Source of the DNA: JAHIZC01 sp043813305
Lineage (GTDB): Bacteria > Omnitrophota > Gorgyraeia > Gygaellales > Profunditerraquicolaceae
NCBI GenBank assembly: GCA_043813305.1
Contig: JBDRLC010000019.1
Coordinates: 1 to 64,000 of the forward strand
Direction of reading: 5' to 3'
DNA length: 64,000 bases
Position 1 is the first letter of the stretch; every line of letters begins with the position of its first letter. The translations under genes and the position numbers were made by a program. Under the pieces are notes generated by a model. That model did not search any database. It was not told where the DNA came from and saw nothing but the letters and a program-made list of their open reading frames with translations. Below are positions 30,563 through 41,200 of the stretch, piece by piece.

Positions 30563-32233
30563 TTGAATATACGGAATTTTAGGATAATAATTTTTTTTAC
30601 GGTAGGTATGATGCTAATCTTTACCCCAATACGAATATTCTCAGAGGAAGCGGCAGATGATCCTGCTATGCAGACGGCAGATGATCCTGCTATGCAGACG
30701 GCCGATGATCCTGCTGCTGTGACAGATATTCAGCTGGATGAATTTATTGATGCCGGGCAGACAGAGGCCCAGGGGGAAGCTTTAACTGTTGATTCAACGG
30801 AAGAAGTAAGCGTAGTGGAGCAAGAGGCTCAGGGAGAGGGCTTTACAGACGGTAAGATTACTTTGGATCTGCACGGAGTAGATATACAAGAATTACTAAA
30901 GTGGCTTTCGCAGAAGAGTGGTATCACAATTACAACTACCAGCCAGGTTACAGGAAGAGTAACGGCTTTTTTCAATAACCTCACCCTCGAGGAAGCGCTT
31001 GATGTTATCTCTACAAGCCAGAATCTGGCTTATGAAAAAAAGGGGAATGTAGTGAGGATGATGGCAAAATCCGAATATGAAGAGACATACGGTCAAAAGT
31101 TCGGAGAGCTTAAAGAAGTCAAGACAATCAAGCTCAGTTATGCCAAGCCATCAAGCGTATTAAATCTGATCGCCCCCCTTCAGTCCACTATAGGGCAGAT
31201 TATCGTTGATGATCCTTCAGGGACTATGTTATTAAGCGACACGCCGGAAAACATCGCGATTATCGAGAAAACTATAGATGATTTAGACCAGCCGCTTCAG
31301 ACAAGGTTTTTCGATATCAACTATGCAAATACAGAAGATATTAAGACACATGTAAGTACGCTGATCACCCCTGAGCTGGGCAGGGTGATTACCGATGAAA
31401 GAAGCCATAAGGTGATAGTTTCAGACCTGCCAAAAAGATTAACCAAAATAGGAGAGGTTATCAAAGAGCTTGATGAGGCCAGCAGGCAGGTACTGATTAC
31501 CGGAGAGATTATTGAGATCAGCCTGAAGGATAAATTCAGCAATGGCGTTGAATGGCAGAAGGTATTCGGCGAGAGGGCAGTTGATCTATTAAATTTATAC
31601 GGAGTATACCAGGGAGGTTTTAACGAAACAGATGTCTATCAAAAGATTTCAATGGGCACTTTAGGAATGGATAAATATACCGTAGTTATGAGGATGCTGC
31701 AGGAGTACGGAGATACCAAGGTTCTTTCGCGGCCGAGGCTGGTGGTGGTAAACAATGAAGAAGCGCAGATTATGGTTGGCAGGCGCGAGGCGTATGTTAC
31801 CGAGTCGATAAGCCAGGCGGATACGGTGGTTACTTCCGAGTCAGTTGAATTTATTGACGTCGGAGTAAAACTAAATGTCTTGCCTTCAATCGGCAAAGAC
31901 GGATTTATCACTATGAAGATCAAGCCTGAGATAAGCGATGTGCTGGATACGGTTGCAGGTACGAGTATACCTATAGTCGGAACCTCTGAAACAGAGACAG
32001 TGGTGAAGATCAAGGACGGGACAACGCTGATGATGGGAGGATTGTTAAAGGAGACGCGCAGCGAAACAATCCAAGGTGTTCCAATTCTTTCTAAGATCCC
32101 GATTATCGGATTACTCTTTGGCAGCAGGGTAGTAGAGAACCCGACTAAATCAGAAATAGTTATTTTTCTCACGCCTCAATTAATAACCGGGGACGGCAGA
32201 CTAGTACGTGAGGTAGACAATGAAAAAGAGTAG
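30563..32233 (+). CDS. Secretin 1 (GspD/PilQ-type outer-membrane channel)
   Basis: A 556-aa secretin. After a signal-like N terminus (start TTG 30563) comes a low-complexity acidic repeat with three ADDPA units, then N0 (ITLDLHGVDIQELLKWLSQK), N1 (KTIKLSYAKPSSVLNLIAPL), N2 (FFDINYANTEDIKTHVSTLI) and the secretin domain with RPRLVVVNNEEAQIMVGRRE, VGVKLNVLPSI and the closing VPILSKIPIIGLLFGSR..KSEIVIFLTPQL. All barrel-forming elements are present. It forms a multimeric outer-membrane pore. It overlaps secretin 2 by 14 nt. An ATG at 30608 would cut away most of the signal sequence. Confidence 0.9.
   Translation: MNIRNFRIIIFFTVGMMLIFTPIRIFSEEAADDPAMQTADDPAMQTADDPAAVTDIQLDEFIDAGQTEAQGEALTVDSTEEVSVVEQEAQGEGFTDGKITLDLHGVDIQELLKWLSQKSGITITTTSQVTGRVTAFFNNLTLEEALDVISTSQNLAYEKKGNVVRMMAKSEYEETYGQKFGELKEVKTIKLSYAKPSSVLNLIAPLQSTIGQIIVDDPSGTMLLSDTPENIAIIEKTIDDLDQPLQTRFFDINYANTEDIKTHVSTLITPELGRVITDERSHKVIVSDLPKRLTKIGEVIKELDEASRQVLITGEIIEISLKDKFSNGVEWQKVFGERAVDLLNLYGVYQGGFNETDVYQKISMGTLGMDKYTVVMRMLQEYGDTKVLSRPRLVVVNNEEAQIMVGRREAYVTESISQADTVVTSESVEFIDVGVKLNVLPSIGKDGFITMKIKPEISDVLDTVAGTSIPIVGTSETETVVKIKDGTTLMMGGLLKETRSETIQGVPILSKIPIIGLLFGSRVVENPTKSEIVIFLTPQLITGDGRLVREVDNEKE
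30653..30715 (+). repeat. 24-bp tandem repeat in secretin 1
   Basis: The unit GCAGATGATCCTGCTATGC followed by AGACG (24 nt) occurs exactly twice (30653-30676, 30677-30700), then partly a third time with one change. It encodes repeated ADDPAMQT. Copy number could vary by slippage without shifting the frame. Confidence 0.8.
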
Positions 32234-34709
32234 TAGATTTAAAATTTTTATCGCCTGGATGCTTTGTTTGTCTTTTGCTCTTTGTTTTTCTATCAAAACC
32301 ATGGCCGAGGAAAGCTTAGAGACAGAAGAAGAGAGGATTTCCTTAGAATTAAAGAATGTCGAGATCATCGAGCTTCTGAGGATTCTTTCGATGAAAACCG
32401 GTAAGACGATTGTCCCGAGCGGCCAGATATCCGGCAGGATTACTGTATTTTTGAATAGTATTAATTTTAAGGACATCCTGGATATAATCACGCTTACCCA
32501 CGGGCTGGCGGTAGAAAAGAAAAAAGATATTTATTACATTATGACTGCCGCTGAATACAAAGCGCTTTTTGGTAAAAACTATTTTGATCCGCGCCGGGTG
32601 CAGACAATCAGGCTCACCTATGCTACGCCGTCTAATGTATTTAATGCTTTATCTCAGATCAAGTCAGAGATCGGAAGCGTTATTGTAGATGAGTCTACGG
32701 GCACGGTTATCTTAATCGATATCCCGGAGAAACTGAAGGTTTTAGAGGAGGCGATCAAGGAATTAGACCAGCCTTTACAGACAGTGGTCTTTGACCTTAA
32801 CTATGCCAAGGCTGAGGATGCGCAGACTCAGTTGTCCGCCGCAGTTACTGAAGGTACGGGAGAAGTGATTGTTGATGAGCGTAGCAGCAAGGCGATTATT
32901 ACTGATCTGCCTGCCAAGATGCAAAAAATAAGAGGTATAGTCAGAGAATTAGACGAAGAGACGCGTCAGGTCTATATCGAAGCGGATATTGTCGAGGTTT
33001 CATTAACCGATAATTTTAGCCGGGGGATTAATTGGGAGAAGCTCTTTGCAGAGAGTGTGACCGACAGCCTGGACCTTGTAGGCAATTTTACCTATGGTCT
33101 CTCTACTTATCAGAGGATCCAGATGGGCACAATGGAGAGGGATCATTTTAGCGCGGTAATGGATTTTCTCGAGAACTATGGCGATACGAAGATAATCTCA
33201 CAGCCGCGTCTTGCCGTAGTCAATAATCAGGAAGCATATGTTCTGGTGGGTGTGCGGGATGCATATATTACCGGTACCTCCAGCCAGGCAGAGGCGACTA
33301 CAATTGTTTCTGAAAGTGTTGAGTTTCTCGATGTAGGGATCAAGCTGACCGTAACTCCCACTATCAGCAAAGACGGATTCATTACGATGAAAGTAAAACC
33401 CGAGATAAGCTCTGCAGGAGATCCTCTGGAGACAACAGCCGGCAGCCGTATTCCCATTGTAACTACCTCTGAGGCAGAGACAACTGTTAAAATCAAAGAT
33501 GGAACGATGTTGATGATCGCCGGCCTTGCTAAGGAGACAAAAAGCGAGGATATAGACGGTATACCGTTTCTATCTAAGATTCCGATAATCGGCAGTATAT
33601 TTAGCAGCAGGGCAAAGGTAGCTGAGAAGAGTGAGATAATCGTTTTTATTACTCCTCGTTTGATGAGGGGGGATGTTGTGCTTGCGGGGACAGAGCCGGA
33701 GAAACACATTCCGGAAGATATAATGCCGGATGATATGAAGGATAAGTTTATCAAGGATAAGAAGATGAGCCGGGCCCTTAACGAATTGTCAATATTCCCT
33801 CCGGAGCCTGCCAAGGTAGAGCCCGAGTCCGAGCTGACAGTAGAACAGACAAAGATTAAAGAAGGTGCAGATGAGAAGAAGCCGTATCTGTTACAGACAG
33901 CGCAAACCCCTGAACAGATTATCAAGCCGGGTGAAGAAACCAGGGTGATAGAGGAAGCAAAGATGCCCGGGAAAGTTATTAAACCGGGTGAGGAGATGCA
34001 GGATATATCGACATCCCAACCCACTGAAAAGATTACCAGTCTGGTTCAGGAGGCCAAAGAAGCAGAAGGGATACAAAAACCCGAGGAGGTTACTAAGTTA
34101 GCAAAACTTCCTCAGATACAGGAGGTCAAAGTTCCGGAGGGCCTTAAAGGTAAAGAGGAAATCGCACGGTTAGAAGAGATTAAAGAGGTAGAGAAAGTGG
34201 AAGTGCCAGGTAAATTAGGGAAACCGGAAACCAAATCAATCGGGAAGGTTAAGAGGCCCGGAGCACCTGAAAAGATAGAGGGTACAGAAAGGCCGGCGCT
34301 TACAGAGGTGCCGAAGAAGGAACTGAAAAAAACAAAGGATCAGGAGCGCATCACAGATTACTACCGCAAGGCGATTGAATACCAGAATTTAAATATGTGG
34401 GATGAAGCAATAGATTATTATGAAAAAGTGATTCTCCTGGATTCTGCTTTTGTGCCGGCATACAATCAATTAGGCGTGCTTTATGAATCAAAAGGATTAA
34501 CCGGCAAGGCAGAGAGGATGTATCTTAAGGCAGTGCAACTCAACCCGGATTATGCTCCGGCGTATTCTAACCTGGCTTTATTAAATGAAGCAAAAAATAA
34601 CATAGATAACGCAATCAGGTATTGGCGTAAGCGTGCGCTTTTAGGCGGCTCTGACGATCCCTGGACGTTTGAGGCCTTGAGGCACATAGAGGAACTTAAG
34701 GAAAAATGA
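32220..34709 (+). CDS. Secretin 2 with a C-terminal linker and TPR domain
   Basis: An 829-aa paralog of secretin 1 with signal peptide (MKKSSRFKIFIAWMLCLSFA), N0, N1, N2 and a complete secretin domain ending near residue 485 (KIPIIGSIFSSR..SEIIVFITPRL). Unusually, about 340 residues follow. There is first a Glu/Lys/Pro/Val-rich linker with repeated KPGEE and KVP/EVP units, then about three tetratricopeptide repeats (residues about 720-805: YYRKAIEYQNLNMWDEAIDY, and AYNQLGVLYESKGLTGKAER). The tail probably stays in the periplasm or bridges to another partner. It could replace a separate pilotin or TPR assembly protein (inference). It is preceded by a GAGGTAG site inside secretin 1. Confidence 0.88.
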   Translation: MKKSSRFKIFIAWMLCLSFALCFSIKTMAEESLETEEERISLELKNVEIIELLRILSMKTGKTIVPSGQISGRITVFLNSINFKDILDIITLTHGLAVEKKKDIYYIMTAAEYKALFGKNYFDPRRVQTIRLTYATPSNVFNALSQIKSEIGSVIVDESTGTVILIDIPEKLKVLEEAIKELDQPLQTVVFDLNYAKAEDAQTQLSAAVTEGTGEVIVDERSSKAIITDLPAKMQKIRGIVRELDEETRQVYIEADIVEVSLTDNFSRGINWEKLFAESVTDSLDLVGNFTYGLSTYQRIQMGTMERDHFSAVMDFLENYGDTKIISQPRLAVVNNQEAYVLVGVRDAYITGTSSQAEATTIVSESVEFLDVGIKLTVTPTISKDGFITMKVKPEISSAGDPLETTAGSRIPIVTTSEAETTVKIKDGTMLMIAGLAKETKSEDIDGIPFLSKIPIIGSIFSSRAKVAEKSEIIVFITPRLMRGDVVLAGTEPEKHIPEDIMPDDMKDKFIKDKKMSRALNELSIFPPEPAKVEPESELTVEQTKIKEGADEKKPYLLQTAQTPEQIIKPGEETRVIEEAKMPGKVIKPGEEMQDISTSQPTEKITSLVQEAKEAEGIQKPEEVTKLAKLPQIQEVKVPEGLKGKEEIARLEEIKEVEKVEVPGKLGKPETKSIGKVKRPGAPEKIEGTERPALTEVPKKELKKTKDQERITDYYRKAIEYQNLNMWDEAIDYYEKVILLDSAFVPAYNQLGVLYESKGLTGKAERMYLKAVQLNPDYAPAYSNLALLNEAKNNIDNAIRYWRKRALLGGSDDPWTFEALRHIEELKEK

Positions 34710-36064
34710 AGCAGGATAACCTAAAAGTAAAGTTTAGAAATACCAGGCTGCAGATAGCTTTTGTGCTTTTGATTCTCCTGACCATCGGTATCGGCGCAAT
34801 CGCGATAATGCAGATCCAGGGCTTAAGCCAACGGGTTGAAGTTTTAGGCAGGCGTAACCTTTCTTTGGAAAAAGCAGTTTTAGAAATGAGGAGGAATAAT
34901 ACGATTTATGCAATGGGCATTCGTAATTATGTATTCTGGAAAGTATCGCGTTATCTAGATGCTGCACCAATGGCGATTAATCTGGAGGAGATTCTTAAAG
35001 CAGCAGAATATTTTAGAGAACAGCTAGAGATTTACCGCAGCCTAGCTTATTCCGGAGAACAAAAGCAGTGGGCTGAACAGATCGCCGGCTCTTTTGGCGA
35101 ATTAAGTGTCGTCGGCAATCAAATCGTGGAACTGGCAAACTCAAATCAATTAAATAAGTCCGAGGAGAAGATTAACAGCCTGCTGATGAATTTTGAAACA
35201 CAGTTATTTTATATAGATGATTTTCTCGATAACATTATGGGCAGTGCCAATGTCAATGATATAGAAAGGCAGTTGAGTCAAGCCAAGCTGGATAAACAAA
35301 AGGCAGTCTCATTTTTGCTGGCGATTCTCAGTAGCGTAGTAGCAATCGGGGTTCTAGTTGCGACTTTTGTCTACCGTAGGCTCAGGCAGGAGCGTATCTT
35401 GCGCGAAGGCCTTTACTACCGGATGATTAATATGGAAGAAAGCGAGCGCAAAGCTCTTTCAAACGCAGTGCACGATCAGATGGGCCAGGACTTAAGTGCT
35501 TTGAAGATTTATCTGGGGATCATTGAGCAAAATATAACCGGCGCTTCAAGCGAAGTAAAGGATAAATTGGCAGGGGCGAAAGAGATAATCACCGAGTTAA
35601 TTGACAAAAGCCATAATATCGCCTTTTTGTTAAGGCCGCCTGATTTAGATGAGGTAGGTCTGATTGAAAGCCTGGAATCATTGATTCTAGATTATAAGCG
35701 TATTTCAAAGGTTAATTTTGTTTATGAAAAACCGGAGCAGTCCTTGAAGCTCCCTCCGGAACAGAGTTTAATTATATACCGTATCACTCAGGAGCTGCTG
35801 ACTAATATGGTAAAACATTCGGAAGCGAAAAACGTGCGTATAAAATTAGAACCCTTTAACCATAGCGTAAGCTTGTTCTATGAGGATGACGGTAAAGGGT
35901 TTGATTGTGCGTCAGTTTCGCACAAGCCGCACAGAAGAAGAGAAGATAAATTAAGGCTGGGGGTGGCAAGCTTGAGAGAACGCGTTGCTCTCTTGTTTGG
36001 TAAGATGCAAATAGAGACATCTCCGGGCAAAGGAACCCGTGTTGCCGTGCAATTGCCAGTTTAA
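34706..36064 (+). CDS. Sensor histidine kinase, HisKA_3/NarX type
   Basis: A 452-aa membrane kinase. TM1 (residues about 14-34) and TM2 (about 200-222) flank a helical periplasmic sensor of about 165 residues. The cytoplasmic part has the dimerisation box SERKALSNAVHDQMGQDLSA with the phospho-accepting His, an N-box region (ITQELLTNMVKHSEAKN) and the ATP lid DDGKGFD..SLRERVALLFG. This is the NarX/LiaS/DesK-type kinase class and normally pairs with a NarL-type regulator, which is the next gene. It overlaps secretin 2 by 4 nt (ATGA), so it is co-expressed with the export genes and may sense envelope state. Confidence 0.9.
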   Translation: MKQDNLKVKFRNTRLQIAFVLLILLTIGIGAIAIMQIQGLSQRVEVLGRRNLSLEKAVLEMRRNNTIYAMGIRNYVFWKVSRYLDAAPMAINLEEILKAAEYFREQLEIYRSLAYSGEQKQWAEQIAGSFGELSVVGNQIVELANSNQLNKSEEKINSLLMNFETQLFYIDDFLDNIMGSANVNDIERQLSQAKLDKQKAVSFLLAILSSVVAIGVLVATFVYRRLRQERILREGLYYRMINMEESERKALSNAVHDQMGQDLSALKIYLGIIEQNITGASSEVKDKLAGAKEIITELIDKSHNIAFLLRPPDLDEVGLIESLESLILDYKRISKVNFVYEKPEQSLKLPPEQSLIIYRITQELLTNMVKHSEAKNVRIKLEPFNHSVSLFYEDDGKGFDCASVSHKPHRRREDKLRLGVASLRERVALLFGKMQIETSPGKGTRVAVQLPV

Positions 36065-36069
36065 TAAAA

Positions 36070-36720
36070 ATGCCTATAAAAATCTTAATAGCTGACGACC
36101 ACGACATTATCAGGGAGGGGATAAAGAGCGTACTCAAACCCCACCCGCAATATAGCGTTTGTGCTGAGGCATCTAACGGAGAAGAGGCTTTTGAATTAGT
36201 ACGCGAATTTAAGCCGGATATTTTACTTCTAGATATCACCATGCCTAAGATCAGCGGATTGGATATTATTGACCGGGTCAAGCGCGCATCATCTAAGACC
36301 AAGATTATTGTGATATCAGTACATCAAGCAGGTACTTATGTGCTGAAGGCGATGCGTAGGGGTGTGCAGGGATATTTGAACAAAGACAGCGTTGCTGAGG
36401 AGTTGATCTTGGCATTATCCCGGGTCAATGCAGGGAGGACTTATCTAGGGGCATCGATTTCCGATTATTTATCAGAGGTAATGCAGGAACCCGCAGAGCA
36501 TAAAATGCCTAAGGGAAAGATATTAAGCGAGCGTGAACAGGATGTTCTGCGCTTAGTGGCAGAAGGCAAGACAGCTAAGCAGATAGCCGAAACTCTCTTT
36601 TTAAGCCGTAGGACGGTGGAGAATTATAAGAACAACATATTAAAGAAGCTAAACCTTCATAAAACCAGCGATTTAATCAAATATGCGATAGAAAACAAGA
36701 TTATTGATTCCGGAGAATGA
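36070..36720 (+). CDS. NarL/FixJ-family response regulator
   Basis: A 216-aa regulator. The receiver domain has the acidic pair DDHD, the phospho-acceptor Asp in PDILLLDITMPK and the conserved Lys in YLNKDS. A LuxR-type HTH follows (residues about 147-205: LSEREQDVLRLVAEGKTAKQ, IAETLFLSRRTVENYKNNIL). It is the cognate partner of the upstream kinase, 5 nt away. It probably controls the DUF2341 and giant-protein genes that follow; the 22-bp direct repeat at 36792 is a possible binding site. There is no clear Shine-Dalgarno sequence before ATG 36070. Confidence 0.93.
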   Translation: MPIKILIADDHDIIREGIKSVLKPHPQYSVCAEASNGEEAFELVREFKPDILLLDITMPKISGLDIIDRVKRASSKTKIIVISVHQAGTYVLKAMRRGVQGYLNKDSVAEELILALSRVNAGRTYLGASISDYLSEVMQEPAEHKMPKGKILSEREQDVLRLVAEGKTAKQIAETLFLSRRTVENYKNNILKKLNLHKTSDLIKYAIENKIIDSGE

Positions 36721-36791
36721 GAGTTTAAGGCGATAAATGGGAGAGGGGACAGTTTTAGCTTCAGCATCAGAACCGGTACTATAATATATAT

Positions 36792-36827
36792 AATAGAGTA
36801 GTTTGTGCAAGGAAATAGAGTAGTTTG
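36792..36827 (+). promoter_or_regulatory. 22-bp-spaced direct repeat upstream of the DUF2341 gene
   Basis: AATAGAGTAGTTTG occurs at 36792-36805 and again at 36814-36827. A period of 22 bp, about two helical turns, suits tandem binding by a response regulator. A TATAAT-like AT tract (36779-36793) lies just before it. The role is an inference. Confidence 0.45.
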
Positions 36828-36888
36828 CAAATTGAATCCTGCGATGAAAAATAGTATATTCTTAGTAGAAAGAGAAGAAGAGGCAGAG

Positions 36889-38220
36889 ATGAATAAAATA
36901 ACAGCAGGATTAATAATCGGAATCGCAAGCTTGGGATTAACTTTAGATGCGCAGGCCATGGGCGTTGAAGAGCGCACACCTTTAGTTTATGAATATAATC
37001 TCAAAGGCCCTAAAATATATGAATCCGATATTATAAAAACCACAGGCACTATACAGACAATAAATCTTTATTATGATTCTATCGGTAGAGTTGAGATGGA
37101 AGTAAGCACAAACGGCGGCACAACTTATACAAAAATAATCAATGGCGCAGTTCTCGGCAAGGGATTTATCCCGGGTAATAAATTGCGTTTCAGGGCAAAG
37201 ATCGATGAAGGGGGAATTTTAAAAAAGGTAATCCTCGGTTATAAAGATACGTCGGGCATGGATAGAATATACCGTAATCCGGAGTTATCCGGATTCAGTA
37301 ATAAAAAAGCGCTTTATATTTATGGAGGAACAGAAGATCTATTTAATTATCCGCTCAATGTAAAATTCGCTAGAGATTTACAGCTTAAAGGTGTAAAATC
37401 AGATTACAGTGATCTACGCTTTACAGCTAGTGACGGTCAGACTCCGCTTTATTACTATCTAGAAAAAGGTTCTAGGATCTCGGTTCTAGGTTCTAGGGAT
37501 TCTGCTAGCACCAAAAACCTAGCACCTAGCACCTCATCAGCTATTTTCTACGTTAAGGTGCCGCAGATCCCCAAAGAAGGCACGATGGTTTATGTTTATT
37601 ACGGAAACAAAGATGCAGTAAGCAAATCTGATCCGAATAATGTTTTCCCTTTTTATGATGATTTCAGTACTGAGGAATTAGACAGCGAGAAATGGCAGAT
37701 CAGCGCAGGGATTAAAAAGGAATGCGGAAACAGAGAAGGGTATTTACGGCTGCATAATTGTCAGGCTTTATCGCGTAACTTTAAGATGAAAGAGGGTATC
37801 TTGGAATTTAAGGCAATGGCTGAAGAGAATGCCAGTATCCAGGCAATAATTGATTCAGAATACAGGTATATGGCCTACTCATCAAATTATCCCGGAGCAG
37901 AGCATACCATCGCGCTTAATGATATGGCTAAACTCAATATAGGTAATGCTATAAAGGCTTTTAAAGAATATATATATAAGGTAAGAATAGGCGCAGACGG
38001 ACTCTTATTTGAAAGATATGATCAAGATTATAATAAGCAAGCAGAGATTGAGTTTGTGAATATGGGTAGTTTTAGTGAGGGTTATATAGGATTAAAAGCA
38101 GGAAGCGCTCCGCTTAAGGGCGGGAGCGTTTATTTTGATTGGGTAAGAGTAAGGCCGTATATTAAAAATGAAATTATAGTTTCAGGGCAGGCCCCTGACA
38201 AAAAGGAGACGCAGAGATGA
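36889..38220 (+). CDS. Secreted DUF2341 / lectin-like protein
   Basis: A 443-aa exported protein. I chose ATG 36889, which gives a clean signal peptide (MNKITAGLIIGIASLGLTLD then AQA); the longer frame from 36805 adds a charged leader. After a beta domain comes a DUF2341 domain (residues about 140-260: YPLNVKFARD, SDLRFTASDGQTPLYYYLE, VPQIPKEGTMVYVYYGN) and then a concanavalin/LamG-like sandwich (FPFYDDFSTEELDSEKWQIS to the end). DUF2341 domains occur in large surface proteins and are often next to sugar-binding modules. A repeat insertion (37468-37533) lies inside the DUF2341 domain. Its stop overlaps the giant gene's start (ATGA), and both carry the same domain pair. Confidence 0.75.
   Translation: MNKITAGLIIGIASLGLTLDAQAMGVEERTPLVYEYNLKGPKIYESDIIKTTGTIQTINLYYDSIGRVEMEVSTNGGTTYTKIINGAVLGKGFIPGNKLRFRAKIDEGGILKKVILGYKDTSGMDRIYRNPELSGFSNKKALYIYGGTEDLFNYPLNVKFARDLQLKGVKSDYSDLRFTASDGQTPLYYYLEKGSRISVLGSRDSASTKNLAPSTSSAIFYVKVPQIPKEGTMVYVYYGNKDAVSKSDPNNVFPFYDDFSTEELDSEKWQISAGIKKECGNREGYLRLHNCQALSRNFKMKEGILEFKAMAEENASIQAIIDSEYRYMAYSSNYPGAEHTIALNDMAKLNIGNAIKAFKEYIYKVRIGADGLLFERYDQDYNKQAEIEFVNMGSFSEGYIGLKAGSAPLKGGSVYFDWVRVRPYIKNEIIVSGQAPDKKETQR
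37468..37533 (+). repeat. Inverted CTAGG/CCTAG repeat inserted in the DUF2341 domain
   Basis: GGTTCTAGGTTCTAGG (37482-37497) and CCTAGCACCTAGCACC (37518-37533) are inverted with two mismatches out of 16. The insertion encodes a polar stretch (SRISVLGSRDSASTKNLAPS) unlike the family. It is related to the repeat in pyrD. Confidence 0.7.
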
Positions 38221-41200
38221 AAAGACTAATCAAGAATACAATGTTATTCGGAGTAATTTTTGCGATCGCAGGATTGATTTTTTGCATCCAGCGTGCTGAG
38301 CTAGGCACTGGGAATATTGAGCTCTGGACAAGCTCAGGGGATTTTAATAACAATGCCTCTACAACAGGGCAAACAACAACAAAGAGCAATGTTACGGTAA
38401 GCGCAGCAGGGGATGTTACTATAACTTCCGGTACAGGTCTCAGCAATGGCAATTTTGGAACCTGGGCATACCGCAGGCCGATTACGGTTACAGGTTCAAG
38501 CGCTGGGGCACAGACTGCTTATCAGGTCCCCTTTACTTTAGACACCTTAGCATTGTTTAATGCCGGGAAGATGAAGAATGATGGTTCGGATATCCGTATT
38601 ACTGATGCCAGCGGAAATGAATTATATCATTGGTTTGATAATATAACACAATCTGCTGGAGGAGTCTGTACTGGTTGCTCTGCCTATAATTCTACGGATT
38701 ATGCCTCTGCAAGTCAGGGTGCAACTGCAACCGGAAACAGTAGGCCAGAACAAGGAGTCGATGATAATGAAGCTACCAGTAATTATTGGTATGTGAGTGC
38801 CCCCCAAAATGAATCACTCTATAACTTAGGAACCATAAATTTAGGCACAATAAGATCACAGCTGGCAAGAATTCAATTTCTACTTTATAATGGCGATAGT
38901 CGACAATATTATAATTACAAACTTGAAGTAAGTACGGATAACTCAACATGGACTACTGTAGTGGACAGGACAGGTTCAGGAGCTAATTATACAGGCTGGC
39001 AGACTATTGATTTTGCTCCCCGGGATGTTAGATACATCAAAGTATGGATTTCAGGGAGTAACGTAAATGCATACGGCCATGTTATAGAATTCCGTGCTTA
39101 TACCTGTGCATCGGGTACCGGGTGTTCAGGTGGTCACCAGGAAGGCACATATGCCAATGGCATTGCCAGGGCTGACAGCAAAATTTATTTTAAAGCTACT
39201 AATACTCCGGCTAACGGAGCGAATGCCACATTTTATGTCTATTACGGTAACCCCAGTGCTACAACCTCAAGTTATTATAGCGGTGCGAATGCTTTTGAAT
39301 TTTTCGATGATTTTAATGACGGTAATTTAACTAATTGGCAAAATCCTCAGGGGACTTTTAGTGCCGCCGGTGGAACAGCACGGAGCACTGCAACAACAGC
39401 AGCCTGGCATATGTTGTGTTATTCCGGGGGCACATATCAAAACGTCGCTCTTGAAGGCAGGTACAGAAGGACGAATAATGGTTATGTTGGATTTGTGCTG
39501 AGGAACAATGACTATGCGGCTAATAATGCTTTCTTAATGTATAATTACAGCACTAACGCTTACTGGGATCCCTATGAATGGAGTGGCCATAATGATCTTG
39601 GTAATACCAGCGATGCGGGGAGAGGCAATCAGACTTGGTATACTTTTGGTTGGAAAGTTTACGGCACCTCCAGTAAAACTTTGCAGTCCGATATAAATGG
39701 AAGCACAATAGGGACGTTTACCCACAGCCACTCTGGATTTTTAGATGGTGCTGGCTATGCCTGCGTTGCTAAACACACAAATAATTGTGAGTTTGATGAT
39801 TTAAGAGCAAGAAAATGGGTTTATCCTGAACCAGGCGTTTCTGTAGGCAGTGAAACAACCAGCGGAGGCCCCTGGGGTTTAAACCTGGGTACGATAGGTG
39901 CAACCGGCACTGGGTTAAGGTTAGATCCGGGAGCTTCTCCTAAATGGTCGCAATTAAGATGGAGTGCAGATATCCCCAGTGGTTCCGGGATTATGGTTAA
40001 ATTAAAACCTGCTACAAACACCAGTACTTGGGCAGGAACTTATGTAAATTTTACGCTTAGTTCAGGAAATAACCTTGCTGATGATTCCCCTGCTGCCTTG
40101 AATATTACTTCTCTGACTCCTTCAGCAGGCTTGGAAATGCAGGTCAGGCTGTCCAACTCTTCATCTGCTGAACCCACCTTGTCAGATTTAAAAGTAGTTT
40201 ATGATACTATTGGTTTAACAGCCGGGTACCTGAAACAGTATCTTAGCGATGGAACAACCCCTATTGCGCAGGGAGCAGCAGCAGGAGCAAGCGCGGTCTT
40301 AAAATTAGAAGGCGCTGGTATGGCCGGACTTGGTGACTCTACGGACCTTAGAGGAGAATTTGAGGTTGCAGATTATGATGGGATCTTTACAGGCAGCGGT
40401 ATTGATGGTTCGATTATATCCGGAGACATAAGTTCAGTAAACTATACATTTGCGTCTTCGGGTGATAGGAAATGGCGGGCAAGATTAAAGGACGCCCAAG
40501 GAAGAAAGTCTGCTTGGGTAGATTTTGGTGCTGATACGGTAGACTTTGTGCCGGATGCCGATGGTCCTGTAGTAACTATTGATTCTCCTGCAGACGGCGG
40601 AAACTTTGTCGGAAATATTCCGCCTGAATTCGAAGCTACAGCTATAGATGACGCCAATGATGTATCCTCTGTTAAATTTCAGTATAAGTATGTCGGAGAT
40701 TCTACCTGGATAGATATATCTACGGATACCACTGTTCCTTATGCAGCTGATTGGGGGACGATTAGTTTTCACAGAGGCTCAAGTTATAATTTAAGAGTTA
40801 TTGCCAACGATAACATATTAAATACCACGACTACTTCTGCGATAACCGTTAACCGGGTAACTGCATCTTATGAAGTATCTGAAACCTTAAGCTTAGTTGA
40901 TGCCTGGCAATACGGAGGCGCTAATGTATGGAGTCTTGCTCCTAGTTCTGGATCATGGATAGCTGCTAGCCAAGCGGAAAAAGATGCGCTATTGACTGAT
41001 GATGGAACTTATTGGACTACTGCATCGGCCACTGCAGCTGGTCAGTATGATGCCCAGTTGTATAAGTATACAGTAGCAACAGAGAAGCCCAATCAGATCT
41101 TAGATATAACCTGGAATGGTTATGGAGAGATTATCCCGGGCTATAATACTTATTTTGCGGCTTGGAATGTCGTTACAGAAGCATGGGATATCTTGACAGA

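Noticed and set aside
31639..32172. Minus-strand ORF of 177 aa
   Set aside because: It is an antisense shadow of secretin 1; the composition mirrors the sense-strand codons.
33227..34024. Minus-strand ORF of 265 aa
   Set aside because: It is a low-complexity Ser/Ile/Pro-rich shadow of secretin 2 in another frame, with no start signal.
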